Source of the DNA: Thermococcus sp. Bubb.Bath
GTDB lineage: Archaea > Methanobacteriota_B > Thermococci > Thermococcales > Thermococcaceae
Direction: 5' to 3'
NCBI RefSeq assembly: GCF_012027595.1
Contig: NZ_SNUR01000003.1
Span: forward strand, 186,001 to 250,000
Length of the DNA stretch: 64,000 nt
Shown here: positions 26,741 to 34,961 of the stretch, piece after piece
How the letters are laid out: every line of letters starts with the position of its first letter
How positions within the stretch are numbered: position 1 is the first letter of the stretch
Notes under the pieces: model-generated
Told to the model about the DNA's origin: nothing
Databases searched by the model: none
Seen by the model: only the letters and a program-made list of their open reading frames with translations
Program-made: the position numbers and the translations under genes

Positions 26741-27017
26741 ATTACCCACGGTTATTACTCTAAAAGGGCCCTTAAAAAGCTTTTCGCTTTTTTCTAGTTA
26801 TATACAAACAACTGAATAATGTAATTAGTAAAATAGAACTTTTAAAAGTTATACCTTACTTTTAAAATAAAAAATCGAAACCGGACATACGGCATAACCC
26901 AAAACAGATGAATGGATAGGGAACAAACCAATGCCGCCCTAACTCTCCCGCCATGAACGGCTGGGCTTTCAAAAGAAAAAAGTGAAACTTGCTGAGGCAA
27001 AAACTAAAGGAGCTTCG

Positions 27018-27030
27018 AAAAGTTTATCTA
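27018..27030 (+). promoter_or_regulatory. BRE/TATA promoter of the vapBC relic
   Basis: CGAAAAGTTTATCTA-type element. Almost the same element (CGAAAAGTTTATGTA) stands before the peptidase gene at 27562-27576. It lies about 35 bases before the relic's start, with the palindrome 27035-27048 directly downstream. Confidence 0.5.
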
Positions 27031-27034
27031 TTTC

Positions 27035-27048
27035 GTGCATGCATGCAC
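27035..27048. promoter_or_regulatory. Perfect palindrome GTGCATGCATGCAC, possible VapB operator
   Basis: The 14-base palindrome lies between the TATA box and the start codon of the vapB remnant, the usual place for an autoregulatory antitoxin operator. The assignment is positional only. Confidence 0.4.
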
Positions 27049-27063
27049 TTATAGGTAGTGCCC

Positions 27064-27487
27064 TTGGGCAAGACGATAACCATAGCGGATGACGTTTTTA
27101 TGAGCTGATAAAGATGAAGGGAAAGAAGAGCTTTTCAGAACTCCTGGGGAAGAGTATGCGCTCCCCTCGATACTCCTTTTTGAGCTCCCCTGCGTGAGAC
27201 TCAAACCCCGGCAAATGTTAGCCCTTGAAAAGATAACAGTTGTAAACTTTGACAGAGCGAGCGCGGAAGTTGCAGGGGAGATATTTAGAGATTTGGCCTC
27301 AAAAGGCCGAAGACCTCCGACGAAGGATCTGCTCATCGATGCAACTGCAATAGCCCATAATTCAATCCTCTTCACCTGTGACAAGGGCTTCGAGCGCTTT
27401 AAGGAGTACGGGCTGAAGGTGAAAATTTTGGAAAAATGGGCATTGTGTTCTTTTGTTCACTCTTTTACTCTGGCTTTTTTCGTTTAA
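27064..27487 (+). pseudogene. vapB-vapC toxin-antitoxin relic joined by deletion
   Basis: The 5' part encodes the start of a VapB antitoxin (MGKTITIADDV, then in another frame YELIKMKGKKSFSELL), broken by a single-base frameshift in the T-run at 27095-27099. At about 27145-27155 it passes directly into the middle of a VapC PIN toxin (EEYALPSILLFELPC, ITVVNFDRASAEVAGEIF). The retained C-terminal PIN residues are LLIDATAIAHNSILFTCDKGF. The end of VapB and the start of VapC, including the first catalytic Asp, are missing. An internal deletion explains this best. The tail after KILEK reads into a T-rich stretch, so the original stop is probably lost too. No active toxin is expected. Confidence 0.82.
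27440..27482 (+). terminator. T-rich terminator-like stretch after the vapC relic
   Basis: Several T-runs (TTCTTTTG, CTCTTTTAC, GGCTTTTTTCG) occur on the plus strand within 40 bases. Archaeal RNA polymerase terminates at such oligo-T stretches. Confidence 0.4.
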
Positions 27488-27561
27488 ATCAGTTTGGATT
27501 TTGATGATTGTAAGTTGAAAAATTCTACAAAAAAAAACGTTAGTTAATTCAACTAATGATT

Positions 27562-27576
27562 CGAAAAGTTTATGTA
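27562..27576 (+). promoter_or_regulatory. BRE/TATA promoter of the C39-like peptidase
   Basis: CGAAAAGTTTATGTA lies about 45 bases before the ATG at 27621. GGTGGTG is present as the ribosome binding site. Confidence 0.5.
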
Positions 27577-27620
27577 GTTCCATGAATTATTATGAGTGAC
27601 AACTAGTCAGGTGGTGCTTT

Positions 27621-28886
27621 ATGAAGCGGAAGAACAGAAGCATGGTAATACTGCTGGTGTTTTTGATGTTAGGGACGCTCCTGCTTAACACGGAAAGCTA
27701 CGTTTCCGGAGACCATGCCCTTGAAGTGGCCAAAAGTCCTACTAAAGCTCTTCCCCTGGTTTCCAGGAACATGGCATTGTATCTGGCAAAAAACGAGCTT
27801 AACAGCGTTCCATTTATGGACTTCAAAGGAGCAAAAATCGGAAAGAAGCTGGTTCTGTTCTACTTCCCTGATGGGAGACCAGCCTACTATGAGGTTCCCA
27901 TCTTTATGGGTAGAAAACTCATTGGCGTTATGTTCATGCCGGCATCAAAAACAATGCCCCCCGGATGGATGCAGGTGTTTGAGGCCAGGAAGCTTGTAAG
28001 TCAGCAACTGGACAAAATTGCGGAAACAAGGGGGATTAGGCATTATCGCTATGTTGTTCTTGGGGCGGCAATGTTTGGAATTCAAACCGGTGATGGCACC
28101 GTTGTTGATTTGGCAGGCAGAGAGTACAGGATCGATCCGAAAATGCCATTTAGGTTCTCAATAGAATCTGAGAAAAACGTGATGCTCTGGGCCAAGTTGG
28201 AAAGGGATGCTTCCAAGAGTTCCTCGATAAAGATCATTGAAGGGGTGCCAACTTGGACATCCACTGACACTGGAAACGCCAACACTAAATATCCCGATAA
28301 CGTGGGTTCTGCTCCAGATCCGTGGGATGATTGGGATGGCTGTTCCCCAATAGCGGCATCAATGGTGGTTGCATATTATGAGTCCCAATTTAGAACCGCC
28401 TATCTGAGGGAAGCAATAATTGACGTTCTCCATTTCACAATGGGGACAAACAATAAAGGTGAGACAGAGGCAGACGACATACCGAGAGGAATTGAGGATT
28501 TTTACTGGGAGGCCATAAAACTTTATAAAGATGGGTATCTTGGTGTTCATCCAACCTATGGCTACGACGCCACGAATCGTGAATATTCCTCAAACTATCA
28601 ACTGTTCTTGGCGGTTAAACGTGAAGTTGATACGAACCATCCCGGTCTTTTGAACGTCCACTTGAGACTTAGAAATGGTAGTATTATTGGGCACTCAATG
28701 ACCTTTGTTGGGTATTACGATGATGCAAGCATCCAGGAAATATACGTACATACGACATGGAAAGATCTACCAGAGGGATGGATAAGGGTCGGTAACTGGG
28801 GGGATGCAATGATAACAACTGTAAAACCCATAAAAATGTGTTGGCATGGAATATGCCCCTACGTGGCCATAACTGCCAGAGGGTGA
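27621..28886 (+). CDS. Secreted C39-like cysteine peptidase family protein
   Basis: 421 residues. The signal peptide is basic (MKRKNR) followed by a hydrophobic core (about 8-25). A roughly 190-residue propeptide-like or FTP/PepSY-like region follows (YYEVPIFMGRKLIGVMFMPAS). Then comes a papain-fold domain of the peptidase_C39_2 type: WDGCSPIAASMVVAYY supplies the candidate catalytic Cys, GHSMTFVGYYDD the His, and HTTWKDLPEGW the later conserved part. It would act outside the cell, perhaps after loss of the propeptide. The gene is AT-richer than its neighbours. Its stop overlaps the ribosome binding site of the next gene, so they form an operon. Substrate and activity are untested inference. 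Confidence 0.75.
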   Translation: MKRKNRSMVILLVFLMLGTLLLNTESYVSGDHALEVAKSPTKALPLVSRNMALYLAKNELNSVPFMDFKGAKIGKKLVLFYFPDGRPAYYEVPIFMGRKLIGVMFMPASKTMPPGWMQVFEARKLVSQQLDKIAETRGIRHYRYVVLGAAMFGIQTGDGTVVDLAGREYRIDPKMPFRFSIESEKNVMLWAKLERDASKSSSIKIIEGVPTWTSTDTGNANTKYPDNVGSAPDPWDDWDGCSPIAASMVVAYYESQFRTAYLREAIIDVLHFTMGTNNKGETEADDIPRGIEDFYWEAIKLYKDGYLGVHPTYGYDATNREYSSNYQLFLAVKREVDTNHPGLLNVHLRLRNGSIIGHSMTFVGYYDDASIQEIYVHTTWKDLPEGWIRVGNWGDAMITTVKPIKMCWHGICPYVAITARG

Positions 28887-28891
28887 TCTTA

Positions 28892-29878
28892 TTGAGAAAG
28901 GCATTTGTCTTTGGCTTGATAGTTCTTCTTTTCTCTTTGCTCTTTTTTGTGCATATTCTTCCAGAAAGGAATCCTGAGTGTAAGCTCTCGATAAGCAACT
29001 TCTCCAACGACTGCCTCTCCACAATCCCCTACTCCTCCAATTGGCCCACAACGGCAGTGCGGATTTCTGGAGAGGGATTCGTTTTCTTCTCCGAGGGGTA
29101 TGTGTATGGAATCGAGGACAACGGAATAATTCCACCATTTCTCAACGGTGAGAAAAGCAACTGGACCAAAGAACTGGGCATCTCACCACAATGCTCTGTA
29201 TGGGGAGGGGAAGTGAAGATGATCCTGCCTGGAGATACGGCCCGTTTAAGGCATTACGTCCAGTATGAACGCGGAAGCTGTTCGGGTGAGAACTCCAAAC
29301 CCGAGAGGGCAGAGATAGGCAGTACCAGTTCACCTGGTGGGGAGTTGGAGATTGCCTACTACTTCATTCCCCTCGTCAATGGACGCTGGGTCTTCTGGCC
29401 AGAGCCCCTCTTTGGTGGGCAGGTTGAACCCCGTTCAATTGAGGCCGGTTGTTCATGTTCTCCTGAGTATGTCCTTGATAGAATGGATGGGACTATTAGG
29501 CGCCTTAACTTTACCGCCGTTGAAGATTTGGGGAAATGGAAAAACGGCCCCATAAAGGTGGTGTTTTCGAAGCTTTACACCAGAAACGGCGAGTACATAT
29601 ACGTTGAATGCGGAAAAATAGATGACCTTGGACTGGCCAGAATACTAATGGTCGCAGGAGCGAAGAACGTTGTAGTGCCCTATATCAATCTTGCTACTGA
29701 AAAGGATAAAGGGGGACTTAAACCTTCTCAATCCCTATCCTCGCCTGCACTTCGGGCCACTCAACGGCGTAGCCCTTGGCTTCGTCAAAGGCCACATCCA
29801 CAGCCCTTGTTTCTCCCTTTATGTAGTCGAGATTCTCCTGAAGGAGCTCGCGGTTCTCGTCCGTGGTCTCTATGGTGA
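28892..29878 (+). CDS. Cys-rich exported or membrane-anchored protein; C-terminus extends into ileS antisense
   Basis: The start is a TTG at 28892 with GGGTGAT before it, right after the peptidase stop. Residues about 4-22 form one hydrophobic segment (signal or anchor). The outer part has about eight cysteines (ECKL, DCLS, QCSV, GSCSG, GCSCS, VECGK), fitting disulfides. No family is recognised. The open frame runs to 29878, but the last 160 bases lie opposite the 3' end of ileS and encode low-quality, Arg/Ser/Pro-rich sequence. The native protein probably ended near 29705 (after LATEKDK) and has lost its stop. The coupled peptidase suggests a partner, substrate or inhibitor, which is inference. 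Confidence 0.6.
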   Translation: MRKAFVFGLIVLLFSLLFFVHILPERNPECKLSISNFSNDCLSTIPYSSNWPTTAVRISGEGFVFFSEGYVYGIEDNGIIPPFLNGEKSNWTKELGISPQCSVWGGEVKMILPGDTARLRHYVQYERGSCSGENSKPERAEIGSTSSPGGELEIAYYFIPLVNGRWVFWPEPLFGGQVEPRSIEAGCSCSPEYVLDRMDGTIRRLNFTAVEDLGKWKNGPIKVVFSKLYTRNGEYIYVECGKIDDLGLARILMVAGAKNVVVPYINLATEKDKGGLKPSQSLSSPALRATQRRSPWLRQRPHPQPLFLPLCSRDSPEGARGSRPWSLW

Positions 29879-32800
29879 CCTTAATGCGGTCGTTAACATC
29901 GAGGTCGAGCCTCTTCCTCATCTCCTGTATCCTCCTGACGAACTCCCTGGCGAGTCCCTCAGCCAGGAGTTCCCTGGTGAGGGTCTTGTCTACGAATACC
30001 TTTCCGCCCTCGAACTCTTCAGCAACAAGGAAGTCCGGGAGCTTCTCCTCAACGGTTACGTGCTCCCTCGTCAGGTGGAAGGCCTTTCCTTCGAGCTCAA
30101 CGTTCATCTCGCCCCTCTCGTAGAGCTCCCTGCCGTGCTCGCTTATCCAGGCTATAACCTTCTTGGCGTCGCCCTTGAACTCCGGACCGACTTTGGCGAA
30201 GTTCGGCTTTATGATGAGCTCGCGCTCTACCTTTCCAACGACGACCTCCTTGGTGTTGAGCTGGTCTTTAAGGAGTCTGTTGAGCCTCTCGACGGCCTTC
30301 GCAACTGTCTCGTCCTCCGTCTCAACGACTATCCTCCTAATCGGGTAGCGGAGCTTTATCCTGGCCTTCTGCCTCGCGCTTGAGCCTGCCTCGACGATTC
30401 TCCTGACGTATTCCATCTCGCGCTCGAGCTCTTCATCTATGGACTTCTCGTCAGCCCCCGGCCAGTCGAGCATGTGGACGCTCTCTACTCCAGTAAAGGG
30501 CCTCAGGAGATTCTGGTATATCTCCTCGGCTATGTAGGGTGTGAACGGCGCCATGAGCCTCAGAAGAACGTCGAAGACCTTCCAGACGGTGTAGTAGGCC
30601 GCTAACTTGTCGGGGTCGTCTCCCTCGACCCACATCCTCTTCCTGATGAGCCTCACGTACCACCTGCTTAAATCCTCAACCACGAAGTTGTAGATGGCCC
30701 TAGTCGATTTGGTGAGCCTGAAGGTCTCTATTCCATCGGTAACCTCACCTATGAGGCTGTTTGCCCTGCTGAGTACCCACCTGTCCTCCTCGCGGAAGGG
30801 AAGCTCCTCGGGGTTGAGCTTCGTCGGGTCAAAGCTGTCGAGGCTCATGTAGGTGGCACTCAATACGTAAACGTTCCAGAGGATGTTGAGCATCCTCTTG
30901 ACCTGCTCAAGACCCTTCCAGCTGAAGCGGAGGTTCTCCCATGGGTTCGTCGCCCAGAGCATGTAGAACCTGAAGGGGTCCCTTCCCTCCTTCTGAACGA
31001 CCTCCTCAGGGCGAATGATGTTTCCGAGGCTCTTGCTCATCTTGTCGCCCTTCTCGTCGAGGACGTAGCCGTGCATAGCGACCTTCCTGTATGGAACGGT
31101 ATCGAAGGCGATAATGCTCGCGGCCTGCTGGGAGTAGAACCACTTGGTGACCTGGTCTTCACCCTCGACTATGAAGTCCGCCGGCCAGAGCTTCTTGAAG
31201 TTCTCGTCCGTCCTTGGATAGTCGAGGGAGGCCCAGCTCGCTATTCCGCTGTCGAACCAGACGTCGACGACGTCTTTAACGCGCTTCATCTCCTTACCGT
31301 TCACCCTTATGATGAAGGCATCAACGTATGGCCTGTGGAGGTCTTCTGGACCGAGCTTCTCCTCTATCACCTTAAGCTTCTCTTGGTAGTCCTCGGAGAG
31401 GTCAACCCGCTCGCCGTTTATCTCAAGGGCAACGCTCTTCTCAACGAGCTCTTTGAAGGAGCCGACGACGTATATCTCCCCGTCCTCGGCCTGCCATATC
31501 GGGAGCGGGATTCCCCAGTAGCGCTGCCTGCTTATGACCCAGTCACCGGAGTTCATGACACCGTTGTCGTAACGAACCTTAACCCAGTCCGGGTACCAGG
31601 TGACCTTCTCGTCGTTCTCCTCGATTATCTTGTCCTTAACTTTGCTCACCTTCAGGAACCACTGGTCTGTGGCGCGGAATATCAGCGGGGTCTTACAGCG
31701 CCAGCAGTGCGGGTACTTGTGCTCTATCTCGCCGGCTTTGACGAGATAGCCCTTCTCGGTGAGGTGCGCTATTATCTTCGGGTCGGCTTCCTTGACGTAT
31801 GTTCCCTTCCACTTGCCCTCGGTGTACCTACCCTCGTCATCAACGGGGCTGTAAATCGGCAGTCCGTACTTCTTGCCGACCTCGAAGTCCTCCTCACCGT
31901 GGCCGGGAGCTGTGTGAACCAATCCGGTACCGTCCTCGAGGGTTACGTGCTCACCGAGGATAACCCTGTGAGCCCACTCGTACTTCCCGCGGAACTCCTT
32001 CTGGATTGGATATTCATCCATAAGGACGTGTACGTAGCGTATTCCTTCAAGCTCCTTGCCCTTGAATGTCCCAACGATTTCACCCTTGACGCCGACCTCA
32101 TTGAGAACCCTCTCCACGAGGGCTTCCGCTATTATCCAGTACTCCTCACCATTCTCAGTCTTAACCCTGACCTTGGCGTACTCGTACTCGGGGTGGACTG
32201 TAACTGCCAAGTTGGCCGGGAGGGTCCAGGGCGTCGTTGTCCAGATGAGGAGATATTCGTTCTCCTTACCCTCAACCGGGAACTTGACGTAGATGCTCGG
32301 GTCCTTCCTTACCTTGTACTCACCGCGAACCTCGTGCTCGGCTAAAGCGGTCTCACAGCGCGGACACCAGTGGAGGACGCGCTTGTCCTTCTCAAGGAGA
32401 CCCTTTTCCCAGGCCCGTTTTAGGGTAAACCAGCCCGATTCGATGTACTCGTTCTTTATCGTCATGTAGGGGTTGTCCCAGTCCATCCAGACGCCGAGCA
32501 TCTTGAACTGCTCGGTCATCGTCTTGAGGTTGTTGAGGGCGAACTCCTTGCACTTCTTTATGAAGTTGTCAACCCCGATCTTGGTCTCTATGTCCTTCTT
32601 TATCTTGAGACCGAGGGCCTGCTCGACCTTCACCTCTATCGGAAGGCCGTGCATGTCGAAGCCCGGCTGTCTGCGCACGTTGTAGCCTTGCATGCTCCTG
32701 AACCTTATCACCATGTCCTTGATGATCTTGTTCCAAGCAGTTCCGAGATGGATTGCACCGCTGACGTAGGGTGGCCCGTCGAGGAAGTAGTACTTCGGGC

Positions 32801-32915
32801 CGTTTTCCCTGAGCTTTTTCACCTTTTCATAGGTGTTGTTCTCCTGCCAAAAGCGCTCTATCTTTTCTTCAAGCTCCCCTGGGTTGTACTCCCTAAACTC
32901 CGGCTCTTTAATCAT
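29718..32915 (-). CDS. ileS: Isoleucyl-tRNA synthetase
   Basis: 1065 residues, class I aminoacyl-tRNA synthetase of the long archaeal/eukaryotic type. The ATP-binding HIGH motif appears as HLGT (56-59, in YVSGAIHLGTAWN) and KMSKS as GDKMSKSLGN about residue 600. A CP1 editing domain (TTPWTLPANLAV, TGLVHTAPGHGEEDFEV) lies between them and hydrolyses Val-tRNA-Ile. CxxC pairs (WCPRCE, CWRCKTP) may bind zinc. The anticodon-binding helical domain follows. It charges tRNA-Ile in the cytoplasm. The TATA box on the minus strand at about 32991-32998 leaves a leader of about 50 bases. The stop lies opposite the Cys-rich protein gene. Confidence 0.95.
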   Translation of the reverse strand: MIKEPEFREYNPGELEEKIERFWQENNTYEKVKKLRENGPKYYFLDGPPYVSGAIHLGTAWNKIIKDMVIRFRSMQGYNVRRQPGFDMHGLPIEVKVEQALGLKIKKDIETKIGVDNFIKKCKEFALNNLKTMTEQFKMLGVWMDWDNPYMTIKNEYIESGWFTLKRAWEKGLLEKDKRVLHWCPRCETALAEHEVRGEYKVRKDPSIYVKFPVEGKENEYLLIWTTTPWTLPANLAVTVHPEYEYAKVRVKTENGEEYWIIAEALVERVLNEVGVKGEIVGTFKGKELEGIRYVHVLMDEYPIQKEFRGKYEWAHRVILGEHVTLEDGTGLVHTAPGHGEEDFEVGKKYGLPIYSPVDDEGRYTEGKWKGTYVKEADPKIIAHLTEKGYLVKAGEIEHKYPHCWRCKTPLIFRATDQWFLKVSKVKDKIIEENDEKVTWYPDWVKVRYDNGVMNSGDWVISRQRYWGIPLPIWQAEDGEIYVVGSFKELVEKSVALEINGERVDLSEDYQEKLKVIEEKLGPEDLHRPYVDAFIIRVNGKEMKRVKDVVDVWFDSGIASWASLDYPRTDENFKKLWPADFIVEGEDQVTKWFYSQQAASIIAFDTVPYRKVAMHGYVLDEKGDKMSKSLGNIIRPEEVVQKEGRDPFRFYMLWATNPWENLRFSWKGLEQVKRMLNILWNVYVLSATYMSLDSFDPTKLNPEELPFREEDRWVLSRANSLIGEVTDGIETFRLTKSTRAIYNFVVEDLSRWYVRLIRKRMWVEGDDPDKLAAYYTVWKVFDVLLRLMAPFTPYIAEEIYQNLLRPFTGVESVHMLDWPGADEKSIDEELEREMEYVRRIVEAGSSARQKARIKLRYPIRRIVVETEDETVAKAVERLNRLLKDQLNTKEVVVGKVERELIIKPNFAKVGPEFKGDAKKVIAWISEHGRELYERGEMNVELEGKAFHLTREHVTVEEKLPDFLVAEEFEGGKVFVDKTLTRELLAEGLAREFVRRIQEMRKRLDLDVNDRIKVTIETTDENRELLQENLDYIKGETRAVDVAFDEAKGYAVEWPEVQARIGIEKV

Positions 32916-33103
32916 TGAAAACCCCTCCAGAAATGATAGTCACGGCTACCCAGAACAGGGGGCTCAGGCCTCGAAACGGGCGAAGCGAAGGATAAAACAC
33001 TCCCCCCTCATGGGTATCGGGCCAAAGTTGGGAAGTTTACTTATAAGGTTTTTGGATAGTTTAGAGAGAGCTCATGGAATGCGAAACTAAGAGTCCACTC
33101 ATT

Positions 33104-33115
33104 AAACTTATAAAC
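33104..33115 (+). promoter_or_regulatory. TATA box of the DUF401 gene
   Basis: AAACTTATAAAC lies about 45 bases before the ATG at 33159. A second similar element (TTACTTATAAGG, about 33036) lies 65 bases further upstream. The ileS-DUF401 gap (32916-33158) otherwise shows only the ileS promoter. Confidence 0.4.
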
Positions 33116-33158
33116 TCCTTTGTGATTTTTGTCTAAACGCTATAACAATGGTGAAAAT

Positions 33159-34349
33159 ATGAACGGCATCCTCTTCATAGCGGCATCATTCGGTCTCATA
33201 CTGATACTCATTCGCCTGAAGGTTAACATAGGGGTCTCGATATTCTTAGGATCCATCGTGCTTGGAGCGCTGTTCGGCTTAAAACCCGAGGGGCTCCTAG
33301 AGGCCTTTTACTCGTCTTCAACTTCATGGAGCACGCTGAGACTGATTATAATAATAGCCACCATAATGGCCCTGGCTGAGGTGTTCTCCCAGACGGGCTA
33401 CCTGAAGCTCATGGAAGAGGCCGTTCGAAACCTGTTCCCGGATGAGAGGTATTCACTAGCGGCCCTTCCAGCCCTTATAGGCCTCATGCCAATGCCCGCG
33501 GGTGCGCTCGTTTCAGCCCCAATGATAGAGGGTGTGTCGGAGAAGCTCAGTCTCTCCCCGGAGAGAAAAACCCTCACAAACTACTGGTTCAGACACATCT
33601 GGGAGCACTCATGGCCGATGTACCAGGCCATAATAATAACATCGGTCATTCTAGGAGTCTCTGTAGGCACTTTAAGCGCCCATCTTTTTGCAATGACCGT
33701 AATAATGGCGTTGGTTGGTTATTTCCACATCCTAATGCCCTTGAAATCTGTCAAAACCGAGGGGAGAGACCTGAGGAAGGGGTCCATTCTGTTCCTGAGA
33801 ACCACATACCCCATCTTCATCATAATCCTCATCTCGGTTGTACTGGGTTATGATATGGTGTACGGTGCGATTGCGGGGTTGTTATCCGTATTAATCCCCA
33901 GTGCCAAGAGGATAACTGGGAAGGCCGTGGCAAAATACGCCCTTCAGCCAAAGATAATTTTCCTCCTCTTCGCGGTCATGTACTTCAAAGAAGTCTTGGA
34001 AGTTACTGGGGCCATTAAAACACTCCCTAAAGCTATCCTAAGCGTTCATTTCCCAGTAGCAGCCGTTGTGATGATAACGCCATTCGTAGTCGGCCTTATA
34101 ACAGGCATGAGCTTCGCGTATGCTGGTATGACCTTCCCCATTCTCAGCCCATTTTTGGTGGATTACAAGTGGATAGCCCTCGCCTACCTTAGTGGATACA
34201 TGGGCATGCTCTTCAGTCCGGTGCATCTATGCCTCATTTTCTCCGCGGAATACTACAGGGCAGACCTCGGTAGAGTTTATCGCGAGCTTCTCATCCCTTC
34301 TCTCCTGTTGTTCTTTGCGGGACTCGCTTATATCTTTCTCGTCCTCTGA
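33159..34349 (+). CDS. DUF401 integral membrane protein
   Basis: 396 residues with 9-10 membrane segments. DUF401 hallmarks are present: LPALIGLMPMPAGALVSAPM, YWFRHIWEHSWPMYQAI, GMSFAYAGMTFPIL and GYMGMLFSPVHLCLIFS. The repeated pattern of a Gly/Pro re-entrant motif in each half suggests an ion-transporter-superfamily carrier, probably for an organic anion. No substrate is known. The ATG at 33159 follows GGTGAAAAT. No soluble partner is adjacent; the next gene starts 43 bases later with its own GGTGAT site. Confidence 0.8.
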   Translation: MNGILFIAASFGLILILIRLKVNIGVSIFLGSIVLGALFGLKPEGLLEAFYSSSTSWSTLRLIIIIATIMALAEVFSQTGYLKLMEEAVRNLFPDERYSLAALPALIGLMPMPAGALVSAPMIEGVSEKLSLSPERKTLTNYWFRHIWEHSWPMYQAIIITSVILGVSVGTLSAHLFAMTVIMALVGYFHILMPLKSVKTEGRDLRKGSILFLRTTYPIFIIILISVVLGYDMVYGAIAGLLSVLIPSAKRITGKAVAKYALQPKIIFLLFAVMYFKEVLEVTGAIKTLPKAILSVHFPVAAVVMITPFVVGLITGMSFAYAGMTFPILSPFLVDYKWIALAYLSGYMGMLFSPVHLCLIFSAEYYRADLGRVYRELLIPSLLLFFAGLAYIFLVL

Positions 34350-34392
34350 GCAAACCTATTAAGCTGACCCCAGTATCTGTCATGGTGATAGA

Positions 34393-34932
34393 ATGAAGGT
34401 CGCCGTCGGCTCAACGAATCCCGCCAAAGTTGAAGCGGTTAGGGAAGTCTTCAGAGAGATCTACGGAGAAGTAGAAGTAGTCCCCATGGGGGTAGACAGC
34501 GGCGTCCCAGACCAGCCGGTTGGACTCGAAGAGACGATAAAGGGAGCAATCAACAGGGCAAAACTGGCACTTGAAAAGACCGGGGCAGATTTTGGAGTGG
34601 GCGTTGAAGCGGGCCTCTATTCGGTTCCGGAAACCTTAACCGGTTACATGGACATCCAGTTTTGCGCAATAGTTGATAAGGAGGGAAGAACGACCTTTGG
34701 CCACGGGCCGGGCTTTGAATATCCTCCCGGCGTAATCAGGCGGGTGTTTGAGGAGGACGTTGAGGTTGGGATAGCGATGGGTGAACTCGTGAACGACCGG
34801 GAGCTGAAGAGAAAGATTGGGGCAATCGGCGTTTTAACCCACGGACGGCTCGTGAGAAAAGAGCTGAACAAGCTGGCCGTCCTGATGGCTTTAGTCCCAA
34901 GGCTAAACCCCGAATGGTACGGTTTGGGCTAG
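34393..34932 (+). CDS. yjjX: Inosine/xanthosine triphosphatase (YjjX/DUF84)
   Basis: 179 residues, full length for the family. The N-terminal [12 protein letters not shown] binds the nucleotide phosphate; [16 protein letters not shown] and GAIGVLTHG are the later conserved blocks. It removes non-canonical ITP and XTP (and, in relatives, oxidised nucleotides) from the pool, protecting nucleic acids, which matters at high temperature where deamination is fast. It is cytoplasmic. GGTGATAG precedes the ATG. The function is known from the E. coli YjjX and Methanocaldococcus homologues. Confidence 0.88.
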   Translation: MKVAVGSTNPAKVEAVREVFREIYGEVEVVPMGVDSGVPDQPVGLEETIKGAINRAKLALEKTGADFGVGVEAGLYSVPETLTGYMDIQFCAIVDKEGRTTFGHGPGFEYPPGVIRRVFEEDVEVGIAMGELVNDRELKRKIGAIGVLTHGRLVRKELNKLAVLMALVPRLNPEWYGLG

Positions 34933-34961
34933 GTGGGAGTCTAATAAGTGAGGAAAGGAGT

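Larger units (their letters stand above)
26741..27063. other. AT-rich intergenic stretch with hairpin, promoter and palindrome
   Basis: About 320 bases with no supportable gene. It holds the DUF835 promoter region and long A/T tracts (26760-26880). There is an imperfect hairpin CCCGCC-ATGAAC-GGCTGGG at 26947-26965 that resembles IS200/IS605 end structures, a TATA element at 27018-27030, and a perfect 14-base palindrome at 27035-27048. Confidence 0.6.

Noticed and set aside
27489-27560. Possible C/D sRNA from TTTGATGATTG
   Set aside because: No D box (CTGA) and no closing stem follow.
31071-32345. Long plus-strand open frame of 424 codons opposite ileS
   Set aside because: It lies wholly inside ileS, has no ribosome binding site or family resemblance, and is a codon-bias shadow.
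33074-33136. 20-codon ORF (MECETKSPLIKL...) downstream of a TATA-like TTACTTATAAGG
   Set aside because: Very short, only a weak GAGAG ribosome binding site, and it overlaps the DUF401 promoter.
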